Below, piece by piece: positions 46,707-55,664 of a DNA stretch of 64,000 bases. This DNA is from Thermus antranikianii DSM 12462 (GTDB lineage: Bacteria; Deinococcota; Deinococci; Deinococcales; Thermaceae), in NCBI RefSeq assembly GCF_000423905.1, contig NZ_AUIW01000002.1, positions 124,001 through 188,000 of the forward strand, given 5' to 3'. Both the position numbers and the translations under genes were made by a program. Positions within the stretch are counted from its first letter, which is position 1. Each line of letters starts with the position of its first letter. The notes under the pieces were generated by a model. It was not told the DNA's origin and ran no database searches. It saw only the letters and a list, made by a program, of their open reading frames with translations.

Positions 46707-47511
46707 GGTTCTGGATCTCACCCGGCTTCTTCCCGGGCCCTTGGCGGGCAAGCTCCTTGCGGATCTGGGCTTTCCCGTCTTCAAGGTGGAGCCCCCTCGA
46801 GGGGACCCCCTCAGGGACTGGGCCCCGGAGGCCTACCGCTTCTTGAACGGGAAAAAGGAGATCCTGACCCTGGACCTGAAGAGGAGGGAGGATCGGGAAC
46901 GTTTCCTGGCCTTGGTTCCCGAGGCCGCCATCCTCCTCGAGGCCAACCGCCCCGGGGTCATGGAGCGGCTGGGCCTCGGGCCTGAGGTGCTCCTTGGGAT
47001 CAACCCCCACCTGGTCTATGCCCGGCTTCGGGGCTACCCGGATGCCCCAGACCCCGGCCACGACCTCACCTACCTGGCGGAGGCGGGGCTTCTCGGGCGC
47101 TTTCCCTGGAGGTCCTTCCAGTTCGCCGACCTGGCCGGGGCCTATGCCCTGGCTCTTACGGCCTTGAAGGGGCTGCTTCTTGGAGGTGGGGTATACGAGG
47201 TGGCCCTCTCCGAGGCGGTGAAGGCCATGGCCTATCCCCCCATTCCCTTCCTGGATGGCTCCGCCCTGTGCTATGGGATTTACCCCACCCGGGAGGGGGA
47301 GGTGGCCCTGGCGGCTTTGGAGCCCCATTTCTGGGCCCGGTTTTGCGAGGAGTCGGGCCTTAGGGAGCTTCTTCCCTCGGCTTTCGATCCGGCTAGGCCC
47401 GGCCTTCCACCCTACGAGCGGCTCCTGGCCTTCTTCCAAGGGAGGACCGCTCAGGAATGGGAGGCCTGGGCCAAGGAGAAGGGGATTCCCCTGCGGGCGG
47501 TGCGGGGCTAG
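46678..47511 (+). CDS. Short CaiB/BaiF-type (family III) CoA-transferase or acyl-CoA racemase
   Basis: The 277-residue protein contains the family N-terminus ([29 protein letters not shown]... GDPLRDW), NKR-type [16 protein letters not shown], and the catalytic Asp in [21 protein letters not shown]. Family members (CaiB, formyl-CoA transferase, alpha-methylacyl-CoA racemase) are usually 360-430 residues, so about a quarter is missing, mainly from the C-terminal half. A racemase role on 2-methyl-branched acyl-CoA would fit the operon. The start overlaps the SDR gene by 29 bases; its stop overlaps the convergent bdhA by four. Confidence 0.8.
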   Translation: MAPCAWPPGRVLDLTRLLPGPLAGKLLADLGFPVFKVEPPRGDPLRDWAPEAYRFLNGKKEILTLDLKRREDRERFLALVPEAAILLEANRPGVMERLGLGPEVLLGINPHLVYARLRGYPDAPDPGHDLTYLAEAGLLGRFPWRSFQFADLAGAYALALTALKGLLLGGGVYEVALSEAVKAMAYPPIPFLDGSALCYGIYPTREGEVALAALEPHFWARFCEESGLRELLPSAFDPARPGLPPYERLLAFFQGRTAQEWEAWAKEKGIPLRAVRG

Positions 47512-48263
47512 CGGGCGGTCCAGCCCAGGTCGATGGGGAAGACGGCCCCCGTGATGGCCGAGGCCTTTTCCGAGGCCAGGAAGAGGGCCAAGGCCGCCAC
47601 CTCCTCGGGTTCGATGAGGCGCTTGATGGCCGCTTGGGCCAGGAAGACCTTTTCCACCACCTCGCTTTCAGGGATGGAAAGGGTGCGGGCCTGGTCGGCG
47701 ATCTGCTTCTCCACCAGGGGAGTGCGCACGTAGGCGGGGGCGATGGCGTTCACGGTGATGCCGTAGGGACCCGCCTCAAGGGCCACGGTCTTGGTGAGGC
47801 CCAAGAGGCCGTGCTTGGCGGAGATGTAGGCGGACTTGTAGGGGCTGGCCACCAGGCCGTGGATGCTGGCGATGTTGAGGATCCGCCCCCAGCCCTTGGC
47901 CTTCATCCCCGGGAGAAGGGCCTTGATGAGCTGGAAAGGGGCAGTGAGCATCACCTGGATCATCCTTTGCCAGGTTTCCAGGGGAAACTCCTCCACCGGG
48001 TCGATGTGCTGGAAGCCTGCGTTGTTTACCAGGATGTCCACGCCGTACTGGGCCGCTTGTTTCCCGAGTTCCTCCACGGCTTGAGGATCGGCCAGGTCCG
48101 CCTGCAGGAAGATCCCGCCGAGCTCCTTAGCCAAGGCCGAGGCATCTTGGAGATCGTGGACCAGGACCCTGGCTCCCTCCTGGGCGAAGGCCCGGGCCAG
48201 AGCTAAGCCGATGCCGCTTGCTGCGCCGGTGATCAGGACCCTCTTACCCTGAAACTTCTCCAT
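47508..48263 (-). CDS. bdhA: 3-hydroxybutyrate dehydrogenase
   Basis: NAD-dependent SDR enzyme that interconverts 3-hydroxybutyrate and acetoacetate. The 251 residues show TGAASGIGLALARAFA, NNAGFQHIDPVEEFP, SIHGLVASPYKSAYISAKHG with Ser/Tyr/Lys, and TPLVEKQIADQA, the signature lid helix of BdhA. It is the last gene of an operon with an acyl-CoA synthetase whose end it overlaps by 20 bases; acetoacetate plus CoA activation would be a sensible pair. Confidence 0.92.
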   Translation of the reverse strand: MEKFQGKRVLITGAASGIGLALARAFAQEGARVLVHDLQDASALAKELGGIFLQADLADPQAVEELGKQAAQYGVDILVNNAGFQHIDPVEEFPLETWQRMIQVMLTAPFQLIKALLPGMKAKGWGRILNIASIHGLVASPYKSAYISAKHGLLGLTKTVALEAGPYGITVNAIAPAYVRTPLVEKQIADQARTLSIPESEVVEKVFLAQAAIKRLIEPEEVAALALFLASEKASAITGAVFPIDLGWTAR

Positions 48264-49854
48264 TCTTCTTTGCCTCCTGAGCCAGGGTCCGTAGACGGAA
48301 GCGCTGGATTTTACCCGTGGGGGTCAGGGGAAGTTCCTCCACAAAGCGAACCTCGCGGGGATAGGCATGGTGGCCTACCTTGGACCGAACCAGGGTTTTT
48401 AGCTCTTCAGTAAGGCCTGGGCTAGGCAGATAACCTGGGCGGAGCTTTACGAAGGCCACCACTTTTTCGCCCCTTTCCGGATCGGGTAGCCCTACGACTC
48501 CCACCATGGCCACCCCCGGATGGGTCAAGAGCACCTCCTCCACCTCAAATGGGCTTATCCGATATCCTGCGGACTTGATGAGGTCGTCCTTCCGGCCCTT
48601 AAACCACAGATATCCCTCGTCGTCCACGGTCGCTAGGTCCCCGGTGAGAAGGTAAGGTCCTAGGAATTTGGCCTGGGTGGCCTCGGGGTTTTTCCAGTAG
48701 CCGAGGAAAGCCACGGGGTCTGGGGTTTTGAGGGCTATCTCTCCTAGTTCTCCCGGTTCTGCTAGGCTCCCGTCCTCACGCAGTACCACCACCTCGTGGC
48801 CGGGATAGGGCAGGCCCATGGACCCGGGACGGATGGGGTAGATGGAAAAGGAGTTGCCCACCAGGAGGTTGGCTTCGGTCTGGCCATAGAACTCGTTGAC
48901 CGGAAGTCCCAGGTTCTCCTGTGCCCAGGCCTGGAGTTCCTCCCCTAGGGGCTCACCTCCAGAATGGATGCTCCTGAGGCGTAACCGCTTCCCCCTAATG
49001 GCCCCGAGGCTTCGCAGCATCTTCAGGGCTGTGGGAAAGAGGAAGGTATGGGTGACTCCAAAGTGCTCCATGAGCCATAGCGCCTCCTCAGGGTCAAAGC
49101 GCTTGGCCCTATAGGCGATCACCGTAAAGCCATAGTATAGGGCAGGGAAGAGGACATCCATGAGGCCGCCCATCCAGGCCCAGTCAGCCGGAGACCAGTA
49201 GGTGGCAGGGCGTCGGGGAAAGTTAGAGTAAAGGTAGAAACCGGGGAAGTGGCCGATCAAAGTGCCATGGGGTAGCAAAGCCCCCTTAGGTTTGCCCGTT
49301 GTGCCTGAGGTGTAGATGAGGATGGCGGGGTCGCTGGGCTGGGTAGGATGGGGCTTGGGATCCGGTATTGCCTTCTCGGCCAAGGTCCATAGAGCTTCTT
49401 TAGGGATGATTTTCACGCCGTCGGGAATGGCCCCCTCCAGCGGCTCGAGGGCCTCCCTATCTGCCAGGAGCACCCTAGCTTCTCCATGTTCTAGCCGGTA
49501 GCGGACGGCCTCGCTGCCAAAGAGGACCGAAAGGGGAAGGGCAATGGCTCCGATGCGGTAGGTGGCCAGATGAGCTAGAGCGGCTTCAAGGCCCTGTGGG
49601 AAGAGGATTGCTACTCGGTCTCCAGGGGATACCCCGTAAGCCCGGAGGACCACTGCCCACTTCATGGAAAGAAGGCTTAGCTGGGCGTAGGTTGCTTTCC
49701 GTCCCCCCGGTTCTAAAAGGGCGAGGTCTCCAGGTTTTACCTTTGCCCAGCGGTCTACTGTATCCGTAGCTAGGTTAAACCAGCGGGGGCTGGGCCAGCG
49801 AAAAGTTGCGAGGAGGTCTTTTCTGTCCAGCTTCTTGAGCCGAAGCCGCCTCAT
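48244..49854 (-). CDS. Acyl-CoA synthetase (medium-chain/acetoacetate-type AMP ligase)
   Basis: A 536-residue AMP-forming ligase: ILIYTSGTTGKPKGALLPHG, YGQTEANLLVGN, GDLATVDDEGYLWFKGRKDDLIKS and the C-terminal LPLTPTGKIQRFRLR with the catalytic Lys. Such enzymes activate short or medium-chain acids to CoA esters. ATG 49854 is chosen over one at 49884, as GGGGGGAT precedes it. Codon use and base composition are visibly less G+C-rich than in bdhA and the following operon, and this continues through the TRAP genes. Confidence 0.9.
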   Translation of the reverse strand: MRRLRLKKLDRKDLLATFRWPSPRWFNLATDTVDRWAKVKPGDLALLEPGGRKATYAQLSLLSMKWAVVLRAYGVSPGDRVAILFPQGLEAALAHLATYRIGAIALPLSVLFGSEAVRYRLEHGEARVLLADREALEPLEGAIPDGVKIIPKEALWTLAEKAIPDPKPHPTQPSDPAILIYTSGTTGKPKGALLPHGTLIGHFPGFYLYSNFPRRPATYWSPADWAWMGGLMDVLFPALYYGFTVIAYRAKRFDPEEALWLMEHFGVTHTFLFPTALKMLRSLGAIRGKRLRLRSIHSGGEPLGEELQAWAQENLGLPVNEFYGQTEANLLVGNSFSIYPIRPGSMGLPYPGHEVVVLREDGSLAEPGELGEIALKTPDPVAFLGYWKNPEATQAKFLGPYLLTGDLATVDDEGYLWFKGRKDDLIKSAGYRISPFEVEEVLLTHPGVAMVGVVGLPDPERGEKVVAFVKLRPGYLPSPGLTEELKTLVRSKVGHHAYPREVRFVEELPLTPTGKIQRFRLRTLAQEAKKNGEVSG

Positions 49855-49874
49855 GGGGATCCCCCCTTTCGGGT

Positions 49875-51302
49875 CTAGCTCCATAGACCTAGAATTTTTG
49901 GCAACCAGAGAACAATCTCAGGAAAAAAGCCTATGAGAATGACTCCTAGGAGCTGGAGGAGGATAAAGGGGACGACGCCCCGGTAGATATCCCAGGTGGT
50001 GACTTCTGGGGGAGCAATGCCTTTCAGGTAGAAGATGGTGTACGCGAAGGGCGGGGTTAGGAAGGAGGTTTGCATGGTAACGATCAGGAGCATAGAGAAC
50101 CAGAGAAGATCCAGACCCAAGGCTTTCGCTATGGGGATGAAAAGGGGAACAGTGATCATGACAATACCGATCCAGTCCACGAACATACCCAGAATGAAGA
50201 CGACGGCCAGCATTACGAGAATCACAGCCCACGTGGGGAGATCCAGCCCCGCTACCAAGTGGGCTACTGCATCGCCTCCCCGAAGGCGGACGAAGATGGC
50301 GCTTAGGAACCCTGCTCCGATCAGAACCATGTAGACCATGGCGCTGATCCGCACGGCGCGGTAGGCTGCCTCAAATAGGCTTCTTAGGGTGAGCTTTTTA
50401 TAGACTAGGGCCAGGAGAAGGGATCCAAAAGCCCCAAGGGCTGCTGCTTCCGTAGGAGCGGCTAGCCCGAAGAAGATCGAGCCCAAGACAGCAAGGATCA
50501 GGAGACCCACGGGAAGGATGGAAACAGCAGCATCCGTTATCTTTTTCGTCCAGGGAATGGGCTCACCCTTATAAGCAGGTCCCTCCTCGGGGCGAAGGTG
50601 GCATAGGAGGGAAACGTAAAGCACGTATAGGCCAGAAAGGAGAAGGCCTGCAGGTATGGCTGCAAGGAACAAGGCTCCAATGGATACCCCGGCAGTGGGG
50701 CCGTAGACGACCAGCATGATGCTAGGGGGAATGAGGATGCCCAGCGCTCCCCCAGCGCATATAACTCCTGTCGTCAAGGGTTTACTGTAGCCATATTTCA
50801 GCATCTGCGGTAGGGCCAGGATGCCGATGGCCACCACCGAGGCTCCCACGACCCCTGTGGCGGCAGCAAAGATGGTGGCCGCGAGGACTGTGGCGATGGC
50901 GAGGCCCCCGCGGATATGGCCTACCCATTCTAGGACGGTCCGGTACAGTTGACTGGCGATGCCCGTTTGCTCGATCACCACCCCCATGAACACGAATAAG
51001 GGGATAGCGATGAGAATATAGTCCTGCAGTACTTGGAACAGCCTAAGCATGAATATGTTGCCTACAAAAGGGCCGATTAGAGCCAGCCCGTAGAGGGTGG
51101 CAACACCAGCTAAGGCAAAGGCAATGGGAAAACCAAGGATAATGGCCCCGATCACGGAGAGGAGCATGAGCCCCACCAAGGCTTCTGAGGACAGATCGCC
51201 TCCTCGGAACCAAGCGAGGGCAGGGCCCAACAGCACCAAGATCAGGAGAAGAAGGGTCAGGCCAAGGGGCAAGGTCAGGAATCTTTCGCGGGCAGGACTC
51301 AT
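49875..51302 (-). CDS. dctM: TRAP transporter large permease (DctM family)
   Basis: The 475-residue membrane subunit carries out Na+-coupled transport of the ligand delivered by DctP. About 12-13 helices; conserved GALGILIPPSIMLVVYG and GASVVAIGILALP motifs, and TAATEA-type AAPTEAAALGAFGSLL. ATG 51302 overlaps the dctQ stop by ATGA. Low-GC block member. Confidence 0.94.
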   Translation of the reverse strand: MSPARERFLTLPLGLTLLLLILVLLGPALAWFRGGDLSSEALVGLMLLSVIGAIILGFPIAFALAGVATLYGLALIGPFVGNIFMLRLFQVLQDYILIAIPLFVFMGVVIEQTGIASQLYRTVLEWVGHIRGGLAIATVLAATIFAAATGVVGASVVAIGILALPQMLKYGYSKPLTTGVICAGGALGILIPPSIMLVVYGPTAGVSIGALFLAAIPAGLLLSGLYVLYVSLLCHLRPEEGPAYKGEPIPWTKKITDAAVSILPVGLLILAVLGSIFFGLAAPTEAAALGAFGSLLLALVYKKLTLRSLFEAAYRAVRISAMVYMVLIGAGFLSAIFVRLRGGDAVAHLVAGLDLPTWAVILVMLAVVFILGMFVDWIGIVMITVPLFIPIAKALGLDLLWFSMLLIVTMQTSFLTPPFAYTIFYLKGIAPPEVTTWDIYRGVVPFILLQLLGVILIGFFPEIVLWLPKILGLWS

Positions 51303-51805
51303 ACTTCTTCCCCCCGAAGGGCCAGGATCAGGACCCGAAGGAACTGGGCAAGGGACTGGAGGGCTAGCAGGAACATGCCCACCATGACCCAGGTTTTGAA
51401 GGGGTAAATGGGCGGGAGCCAGGTTCCAGCAGTGTAGCGCTCGCCTATTCGCCAGGAGTTTAGCACATGCCCTGGCATTGGGGAAAGGAGGACGTAGAGG
51501 AAGGGAAAGAGGAGGACTAGGTAGAGGAGGGCCTCGACCGTTGCGGCCCACCGGGGAGGCAGGTAATGGGACAACAGATCCACCCGCACGTGTTCGCCGC
51601 GCTGCAGAACGTGCCCCAGGGAGAGGACCATGAAAAGGCTTGTGAGCATGTAGCTCATGTCGTAGCTCCACAAGGTGGGACTTTTAAAGAGGTACCGCAT
51701 CCCTACTTCGTAAGTCAGGGTGAGTACAAGAAGAACCATGAAGATGGAGGAGAAACGGCTAAGGCTGGCGTTAATGAGGTCTATTGCTCTAAGAAGCTTA
51801 ACCAT
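51299..51805 (-). CDS. dctQ: TRAP transporter small permease (DctQ family)
   Basis: A 168-residue four-helix membrane protein that binds DctM and the substrate-binding protein. The helices start near residues 20, 50 and 90; TYEVGMRYLFKSPTLWSYD and LSLGHVLQRGEHVRVDLL are the family's signature segments. The ATG at 51805 is favoured over the GTG six bases earlier because of the GAGGTGG upstream. It lies 30 bases after dctP. Confidence 0.92.
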   Translation of the reverse strand: MVKLLRAIDLINASLSRFSSIFMVLLVLTLTYEVGMRYLFKSPTLWSYDMSYMLTSLFMVLSLGHVLQRGEHVRVDLLSHYLPPRWAATVEALLYLVLLFPFLYVLLSPMPGHVLNSWRIGERYTAGTWLPPIYPFKTWVMVGMFLLALQSLAQFLRVLILALRGEEV

Positions 51806-51835
51806 GGCCACCTCTTTCCCTTCCTTGCCGCCGAG

Positions 51836-52978
51836 CTATATCACCCTATAGGGCTGGGGCACGCGGTGCGCTTCCCGGACGGGGATGGGGGTCATCAGCT
51901 CATCGTAAGCAGCGTAGCGCCGATGGTAGCTTAAGGCCGAATCCAGAACCTGCTTGAAGAAGGGATTCGCCTCAGCCTGCTTCTTTAGGTACTCCATGGC
52001 CACCTTGTAGATTTCCCATTGGGTCTGTCGCTCCACAAATACCTGCTGGTTGCCACGCCGCTTGAAGAAGTCTATGTACTCCATGCTCTTGTGCAAATCG
52101 TAGGTTAAGCTCCAAAGGGTGGTCGCTCTAGCAGCTTCTTCCACAATCGCCTTCAGGTCGGTGGGTAGCCGTTCCCAGGCACTTTTGTTGATGACAAGTT
52201 CGAAGAGCACGGTGGGTTGGTGCATTCCTGGTCCGGTGAAGTAGCGAGCCACCTCGTGGAACCGGAGGAGGTAGTCGGTGTAGGGGGTGTTGAACTCCGT
52301 GGCGTCTATTACGCGGCGCTCCATGGCGGTATAGAGCTCGGCAGCCGGTAGGGTTACCACTGCCACCCCAAGCCCGCGGAGGATTTCCCCCCAAATCCCA
52401 GGTGCACGGTACTTTAGGCCCCGCCAGTCCTCTAGCTTCCGGAGAGGCTTGTGGGCCCAGGCCACTATCTCCGCATGGGTGATCCCACAGGGCAGTACCT
52501 TCACATTGAGACGCAGGTCGTCGTAGATCTTCTGCCAAAGCTGGAGGCCGCCACCTTCGTAAACCCAGGCCAAGTGGGAGAGGGGAGTGAAGAGGAAGGG
52601 GATAGAAGCGAAGAATGCGGCGGCAGGATTTCGCCCTATCCAGTAGGCGCTCCAGCTGTGCATGGCCTGGACCACTCCAGAGTGGGCGGCGTCTAGGACC
52701 TCGAAGGCCCCGACGATGGCACCGCTCGGCTGGACATCCACGACCATCCGGCCACCGCTCATTTCCTCCACCTTCTTAGCCCAGTACTGGGCCATGTGGT
52801 GGAGGTGAATGGTGGCAGGCCAGGATGTGGCCATGGTCCAACGCACCTCAGGGCGCCTTTGGGCTACTGCTTGGCCGCCTAGGGTGGCAGCACCTAAAGC
52901 GACGCCTGCCTTCAGGAAAGTCCGCCGATCTGTAAGAATCCCATTTGCCGCCTTCTTGGTTACCGCTTGCTTTTTCAT
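51836..52978 (-). CDS. dctP: TRAP transporter substrate-binding protein with Tat signal (DctP family)
   Basis: A 380-residue periplasmic receptor. The N-terminus contains a twin-arginine motif DRRTFLKAGVALGAATLGG, so the folded protein is exported by Tat. The DctP fold is seen in YWAKKVEEMSGGRMVVDVQPSGAIVG and LPAAELYTAMERRVIDATEF, the latter in the form found in the TakP-like branch that binds 2-oxo acids, lactate or related hydroxy acids. The Arg in the binding cleft region (KYRAPG) should hold the carboxylate. Ligand identity is inference. It overlaps the ADH gene by ATGA. Confidence 0.92.
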   Translation of the reverse strand: MKKQAVTKKAANGILTDRRTFLKAGVALGAATLGGQAVAQRRPEVRWTMATSWPATIHLHHMAQYWAKKVEEMSGGRMVVDVQPSGAIVGAFEVLDAAHSGVVQAMHSWSAYWIGRNPAAAFFASIPFLFTPLSHLAWVYEGGGLQLWQKIYDDLRLNVKVLPCGITHAEIVAWAHKPLRKLEDWRGLKYRAPGIWGEILRGLGVAVVTLPAAELYTAMERRVIDATEFNTPYTDYLLRFHEVARYFTGPGMHQPTVLFELVINKSAWERLPTDLKAIVEEAARATTLWSLTYDLHKSMEYIDFFKRRGNQQVFVERQTQWEIYKVAMEYLKKQAEANPFFKQVLDSALSYHRRYAAYDELMTPIPVREAHRVPQPYRVI

Positions 52979-54081
52979 GCTTCACCTCCCATCGTCACCA
53001 CCGCCCGGCCCACGATCTCCCCCTTGTCCAGCCGTCGGTAGGCCAGGTCGGCTTCCTCCAAAGTGAAGCGATCGGTAACCTCTGCACCCACCCCCACGAT
53101 GCCGGCTTGCGCCAGCTTGAGGAGGATGGGCATGTCCTTACGGGGCTTGGCCCCGTAGGAGCCTAGGATCTTGAGCTTGCGCCGGACCAAGCGGGTGATT
53201 TCCACCCCAGCCTCCATCCCTTGAGGGGCAATGCCCACGGGTACCATCCTTCCCCCATCCCGGAGGAGGTTTAGGGCCAAACGGAAGGTTTCCGGTCTTC
53301 CTAAGGCCTCGAAGGCCACGTCTACCCCTCGCCCGCCCGTCAGGTCCAGGATGGCTTGGGGAGCTTCCTCTGGGGTGAAGGCGTGGGTGGCGCCAAGGCT
53401 CTTCGCCTTAGCAAGTTTTTCGGGTCTGAGGTCTATGGCCACCACAGGGTAAGCGCCGAAAGCCCGGGCGATTTGGACGATCCCTAAACCCACCCCGCCA
53501 GTGGCCACCACGGCCACCGACTCTCCACCCTCGAGGCCAGCGGTTTTCACCGCACCATAGGCGGTGAAGAGGGCACAGCCGAGGATGGCCGCATCCTCCA
53601 AGGCAATGCCTTCAGGCAGGGGGAAGACATCCGTGGCGGGAACCACGGCATACTCCGCTAGGCCACCCATGGAGTACATCCATAGGGGCGTCCCGTCCTT
53701 GCGGAAGAGCCGCGTGGCGCCGTCGTAGAGCACGCCCCTGAGGCGGTTAAAGCTGAAGAAGCGCTCGCAGAGGTCCTCCTCTCCCCGAACGCAGTAGGGG
53801 CACTGGCCGCAAGGCATGATGAAGCTGGAGACTACCTTTTCACCCACCTTTAGGCCCTCCACTCCCGGGCCTAAAGCGGCCACCGTACCCGAGATCTCGT
53901 GTCCTAGTACGCAAGGGGTAGGGAAGGCTACTTCTCCTTTGATCACATGGAGATCCGTGTGGCATACCCCGCAGGCTGCTACCCGTACCAGTACCTCCCC
54001 GGCTTTGGGTTCGGGAATAGGAACCTCCTCTATCCTCAAGGGTTCCCCCACCCGCTCCAATACCGCAGCCCGCATCACCAT
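52975..54081 (-). CDS. Zn-dependent alcohol dehydrogenase (MDR family)
   Basis: A 368-residue medium-chain dehydrogenase. Catalytic Zn ligands are in CGVCHTDLH and the GHEISG histidine; the structural Zn site is the four-Cys cluster in CGQCPYCVRGEEDLC. The NAD-binding loop is ATGGVGLGIVQIARAFGAYPV. It could oxidise a primary alcohol to the aldehyde consumed by the neighbouring dehydrogenase. Start 54081 overlaps the aldehyde dehydrogenase stop by seven bases; ATG 54075 is an alternative. Confidence 0.93.
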   Translation of the reverse strand: MVMRAAVLERVGEPLRIEEVPIPEPKAGEVLVRVAACGVCHTDLHVIKGEVAFPTPCVLGHEISGTVAALGPGVEGLKVGEKVVSSFIMPCGQCPYCVRGEEDLCERFFSFNRLRGVLYDGATRLFRKDGTPLWMYSMGGLAEYAVVPATDVFPLPEGIALEDAAILGCALFTAYGAVKTAGLEGGESVAVVATGGVGLGIVQIARAFGAYPVVAIDLRPEKLAKAKSLGATHAFTPEEAPQAILDLTGGRGVDVAFEALGRPETFRLALNLLRDGGRMVPVGIAPQGMEAGVEITRLVRRKLKILGSYGAKPRKDMPILLKLAQAGIVGVGAEVTDRFTLEEADLAYRRLDKGEIVGRAVVTMGGEA

Positions 54082-55499
54082 CTTTCCACCACCACCTTCC
54101 TTTGGGTGTAGAAGAGGAAGGCGTCGGGGCCGTGGGGGTGTAGGTCGCCGAAGAAGGAATTGCGCCATCCGGAGAAGGGGTAGAAGGCAAAGGGCTGGGC
54201 CACGCCCACGTTGATCCCCACCATGCCCGCCTGGACCCTTTCCCTAAACTCCCGGGCCACCCGGCCGCTTTGGGTGAAGATGGTGGCCATGTTGCCATAG
54301 GGCACGGCGTTGGCCTGGGCGATGGCCTCTTCCAGGTCCTGGGCGTAGGAGACGGAGAGCACGGGGCCGAAGATCTCCTCCCGCCCCACCACCATGCGGG
54401 GGGAGACCCGGTCCAGCACCGTGGGCCCCAGGAAGAAGCCTTTGCCCTCGATCCCCCGGCCGTCCAGGGCCAGCCTGGCCCCCTCCTCCAGGCCCTTTTG
54501 GATGTACCCCACCACCCGTTTCCGGTGCTCCTCCCGGATCAGGGGACCCACCTGGACCCCCTCCTCCCATCCCGGACCCACCTTGAGCCTGCGGGCGCTC
54601 TCCACAATCCTCTCCAAGAGTTCGGGGCCAACGCCCCCCACCCCTACGGCCACGCTCCCTGCCAGGCACCTTTCCCCGGCGTTGCCGAAGGCGGAGTTGA
54701 GGATCGCGGGGATGGCCTGGTCCAGATTGGCGTCGGGCATCACCACCAGGTGGTTCTTGGCTCCCCCGGCCGCCGAGACCCTCTTGCCGTGCTGGGCGGC
54801 CAGCTGGTAGATCCTCCGGGCCACGGGCTCGGAGCCCACGAACTGCACCGCCTTCACCTCCGGGTGGCTCACCAGGGCCTCCGCTGCCTCCTGGGCCCCG
54901 TGGACCAGGTTGAGGACCCCCTCGGGGAAGCCCGCCTCCAGGAAGAGCTCCGCCAGGCGCACCGCCCCCAAGGGGGTTCTCTCCGAGGGCTTGAGCACAA
55001 AGGTGTTCCCCGCCACCACGGCGATGGGGAACATCCACAAGGGGATCATCACCGGGAAGTTGAAGGGGGGGATCCCGGCTACCACCCCCAAGGGGTAGTG
55101 GAAGAGGTTCTGGTCCACCCCGCCCGTGACCTCCCGCAGGGTGCGGCCCTGAAGGAGGGTGGGAGCGCTGCAGGCGAAGTCCACCACCTCGATGCCCCGG
55201 CGCACCTCCCCGCGGGCCTCCTCCAGGGTCTTGCCGTGGTGGAGGGTGACCAGGTGGGCCAGGTCCTCAAAGTGCTTCTCCAGAAGTTCCTTGAAGCGGA
55301 ACATGAGGCGGACCCGCTCCATGAGGGGGGTGCGGCTCCACACCTCAAAGGCTCTCTGGGCCGCAGCCACCGCCCGGTCCACCTCCTCCTTCCCCGAAAG
55401 GGGAACCTCCTCGATCACCTCCCCGGTGGCAGGGTTGTACACGGGCAACGTGGGGCGGGAAACCTCCTGCCACTCAGCACCGATTAGGTTCTTGACCAT
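54075..55499 (-). CDS. mmsA: Methylmalonate-semialdehyde-type CoA-acylating aldehyde dehydrogenase
   Basis: The 474-residue ALDH superfamily protein has the segment PPFNFPVMIPLWMFPIAVVAGNTFVLKPSERTP, split here only by its own residues, which is diagnostic for methylmalonate-semialdehyde dehydrogenases. The catalytic Cys is in FGNAGERCLAGS. These enzymes form propionyl-CoA or acetyl-CoA from semialdehydes in valine and inositol breakdown. ATG 55499 follows AAGGAGGAGGGA. It is the first gene of a seven-gene operon through bdhA; its base composition is high-GC, unlike the genes downstream. Confidence 0.9.
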   Translation of the reverse strand: MVKNLIGAEWQEVSRPTLPVYNPATGEVIEEVPLSGKEEVDRAVAAAQRAFEVWSRTPLMERVRLMFRFKELLEKHFEDLAHLVTLHHGKTLEEARGEVRRGIEVVDFACSAPTLLQGRTLREVTGGVDQNLFHYPLGVVAGIPPFNFPVMIPLWMFPIAVVAGNTFVLKPSERTPLGAVRLAELFLEAGFPEGVLNLVHGAQEAAEALVSHPEVKAVQFVGSEPVARRIYQLAAQHGKRVSAAGGAKNHLVVMPDANLDQAIPAILNSAFGNAGERCLAGSVAVGVGGVGPELLERIVESARRLKVGPGWEEGVQVGPLIREEHRKRVVGYIQKGLEEGARLALDGRGIEGKGFFLGPTVLDRVSPRMVVGREEIFGPVLSVSYAQDLEEAIAQANAVPYGNMATIFTQSGRVAREFRERVQAGMVGINVGVAQPFAFYPFSGWRNSFFGDLHPHGPDAFLFYTQRKVVVERW

Positions 55500-55510
55500 T
55501 CCCTCCTCCT

Positions 55511-55559
55511 TGGGGTCAACGGCTCTAGGTTTCGTGTTTAAGCGTAAAGGTGGGGTCAA
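55511..55559. repeat. Direct repeat TGGGGTCAA, 40 bp apart, upstream of mmsA
   Basis: TGGGGTCAA occurs at 55511-55519 and again at 55551-55559 in the space between mmsA and the divergent PucR-type gene. The period of 40 bases is close to four helical turns, compatible with cooperative binding by a dimeric regulator. The same bases read TTGACCCCA on the mmsA strand. Function is a proposal only. Confidence 0.4.
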
Positions 55560-55626
55560 GCCTCGTCTACTGTGACTTCATCCAAGGTAGGGCCCGGGGG
55601 TTTTGTGTTAGACCTCAAGTGGAAGG

Positions 55627-55643
55627 TCCCTGTATACTAGGGA
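55627..55643 (+). promoter_or_regulatory. Promoter of the PucR-type gene with overlapping inverted repeat
   Basis: TATACT at 55633-55638 lies 26 bases before the ATG. It is enclosed by the inverted repeat TCCCT (55627-55631) and AGGGA (55639-55643), a possible autoregulatory site. Confidence 0.4.
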
Positions 55644-55664
55644 GACGCCGAGGAGGGGAAAGGC

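Noticed and set aside
47460..47560. Possible frameshift that would extend the short CaiB-like protein
   Set aside because: The other plus frames downstream give no CaiB-like sequence and the DNA is fully occupied by bdhA on the opposite strand, so a simple frameshift is unlikely.
54270..55487. 405-codon open frame antisense to the aldehyde dehydrogenase gene
   Set aside because: Same reason: codon-phase shadow with His/Gln/Gly-rich composition and no recognisable domain.
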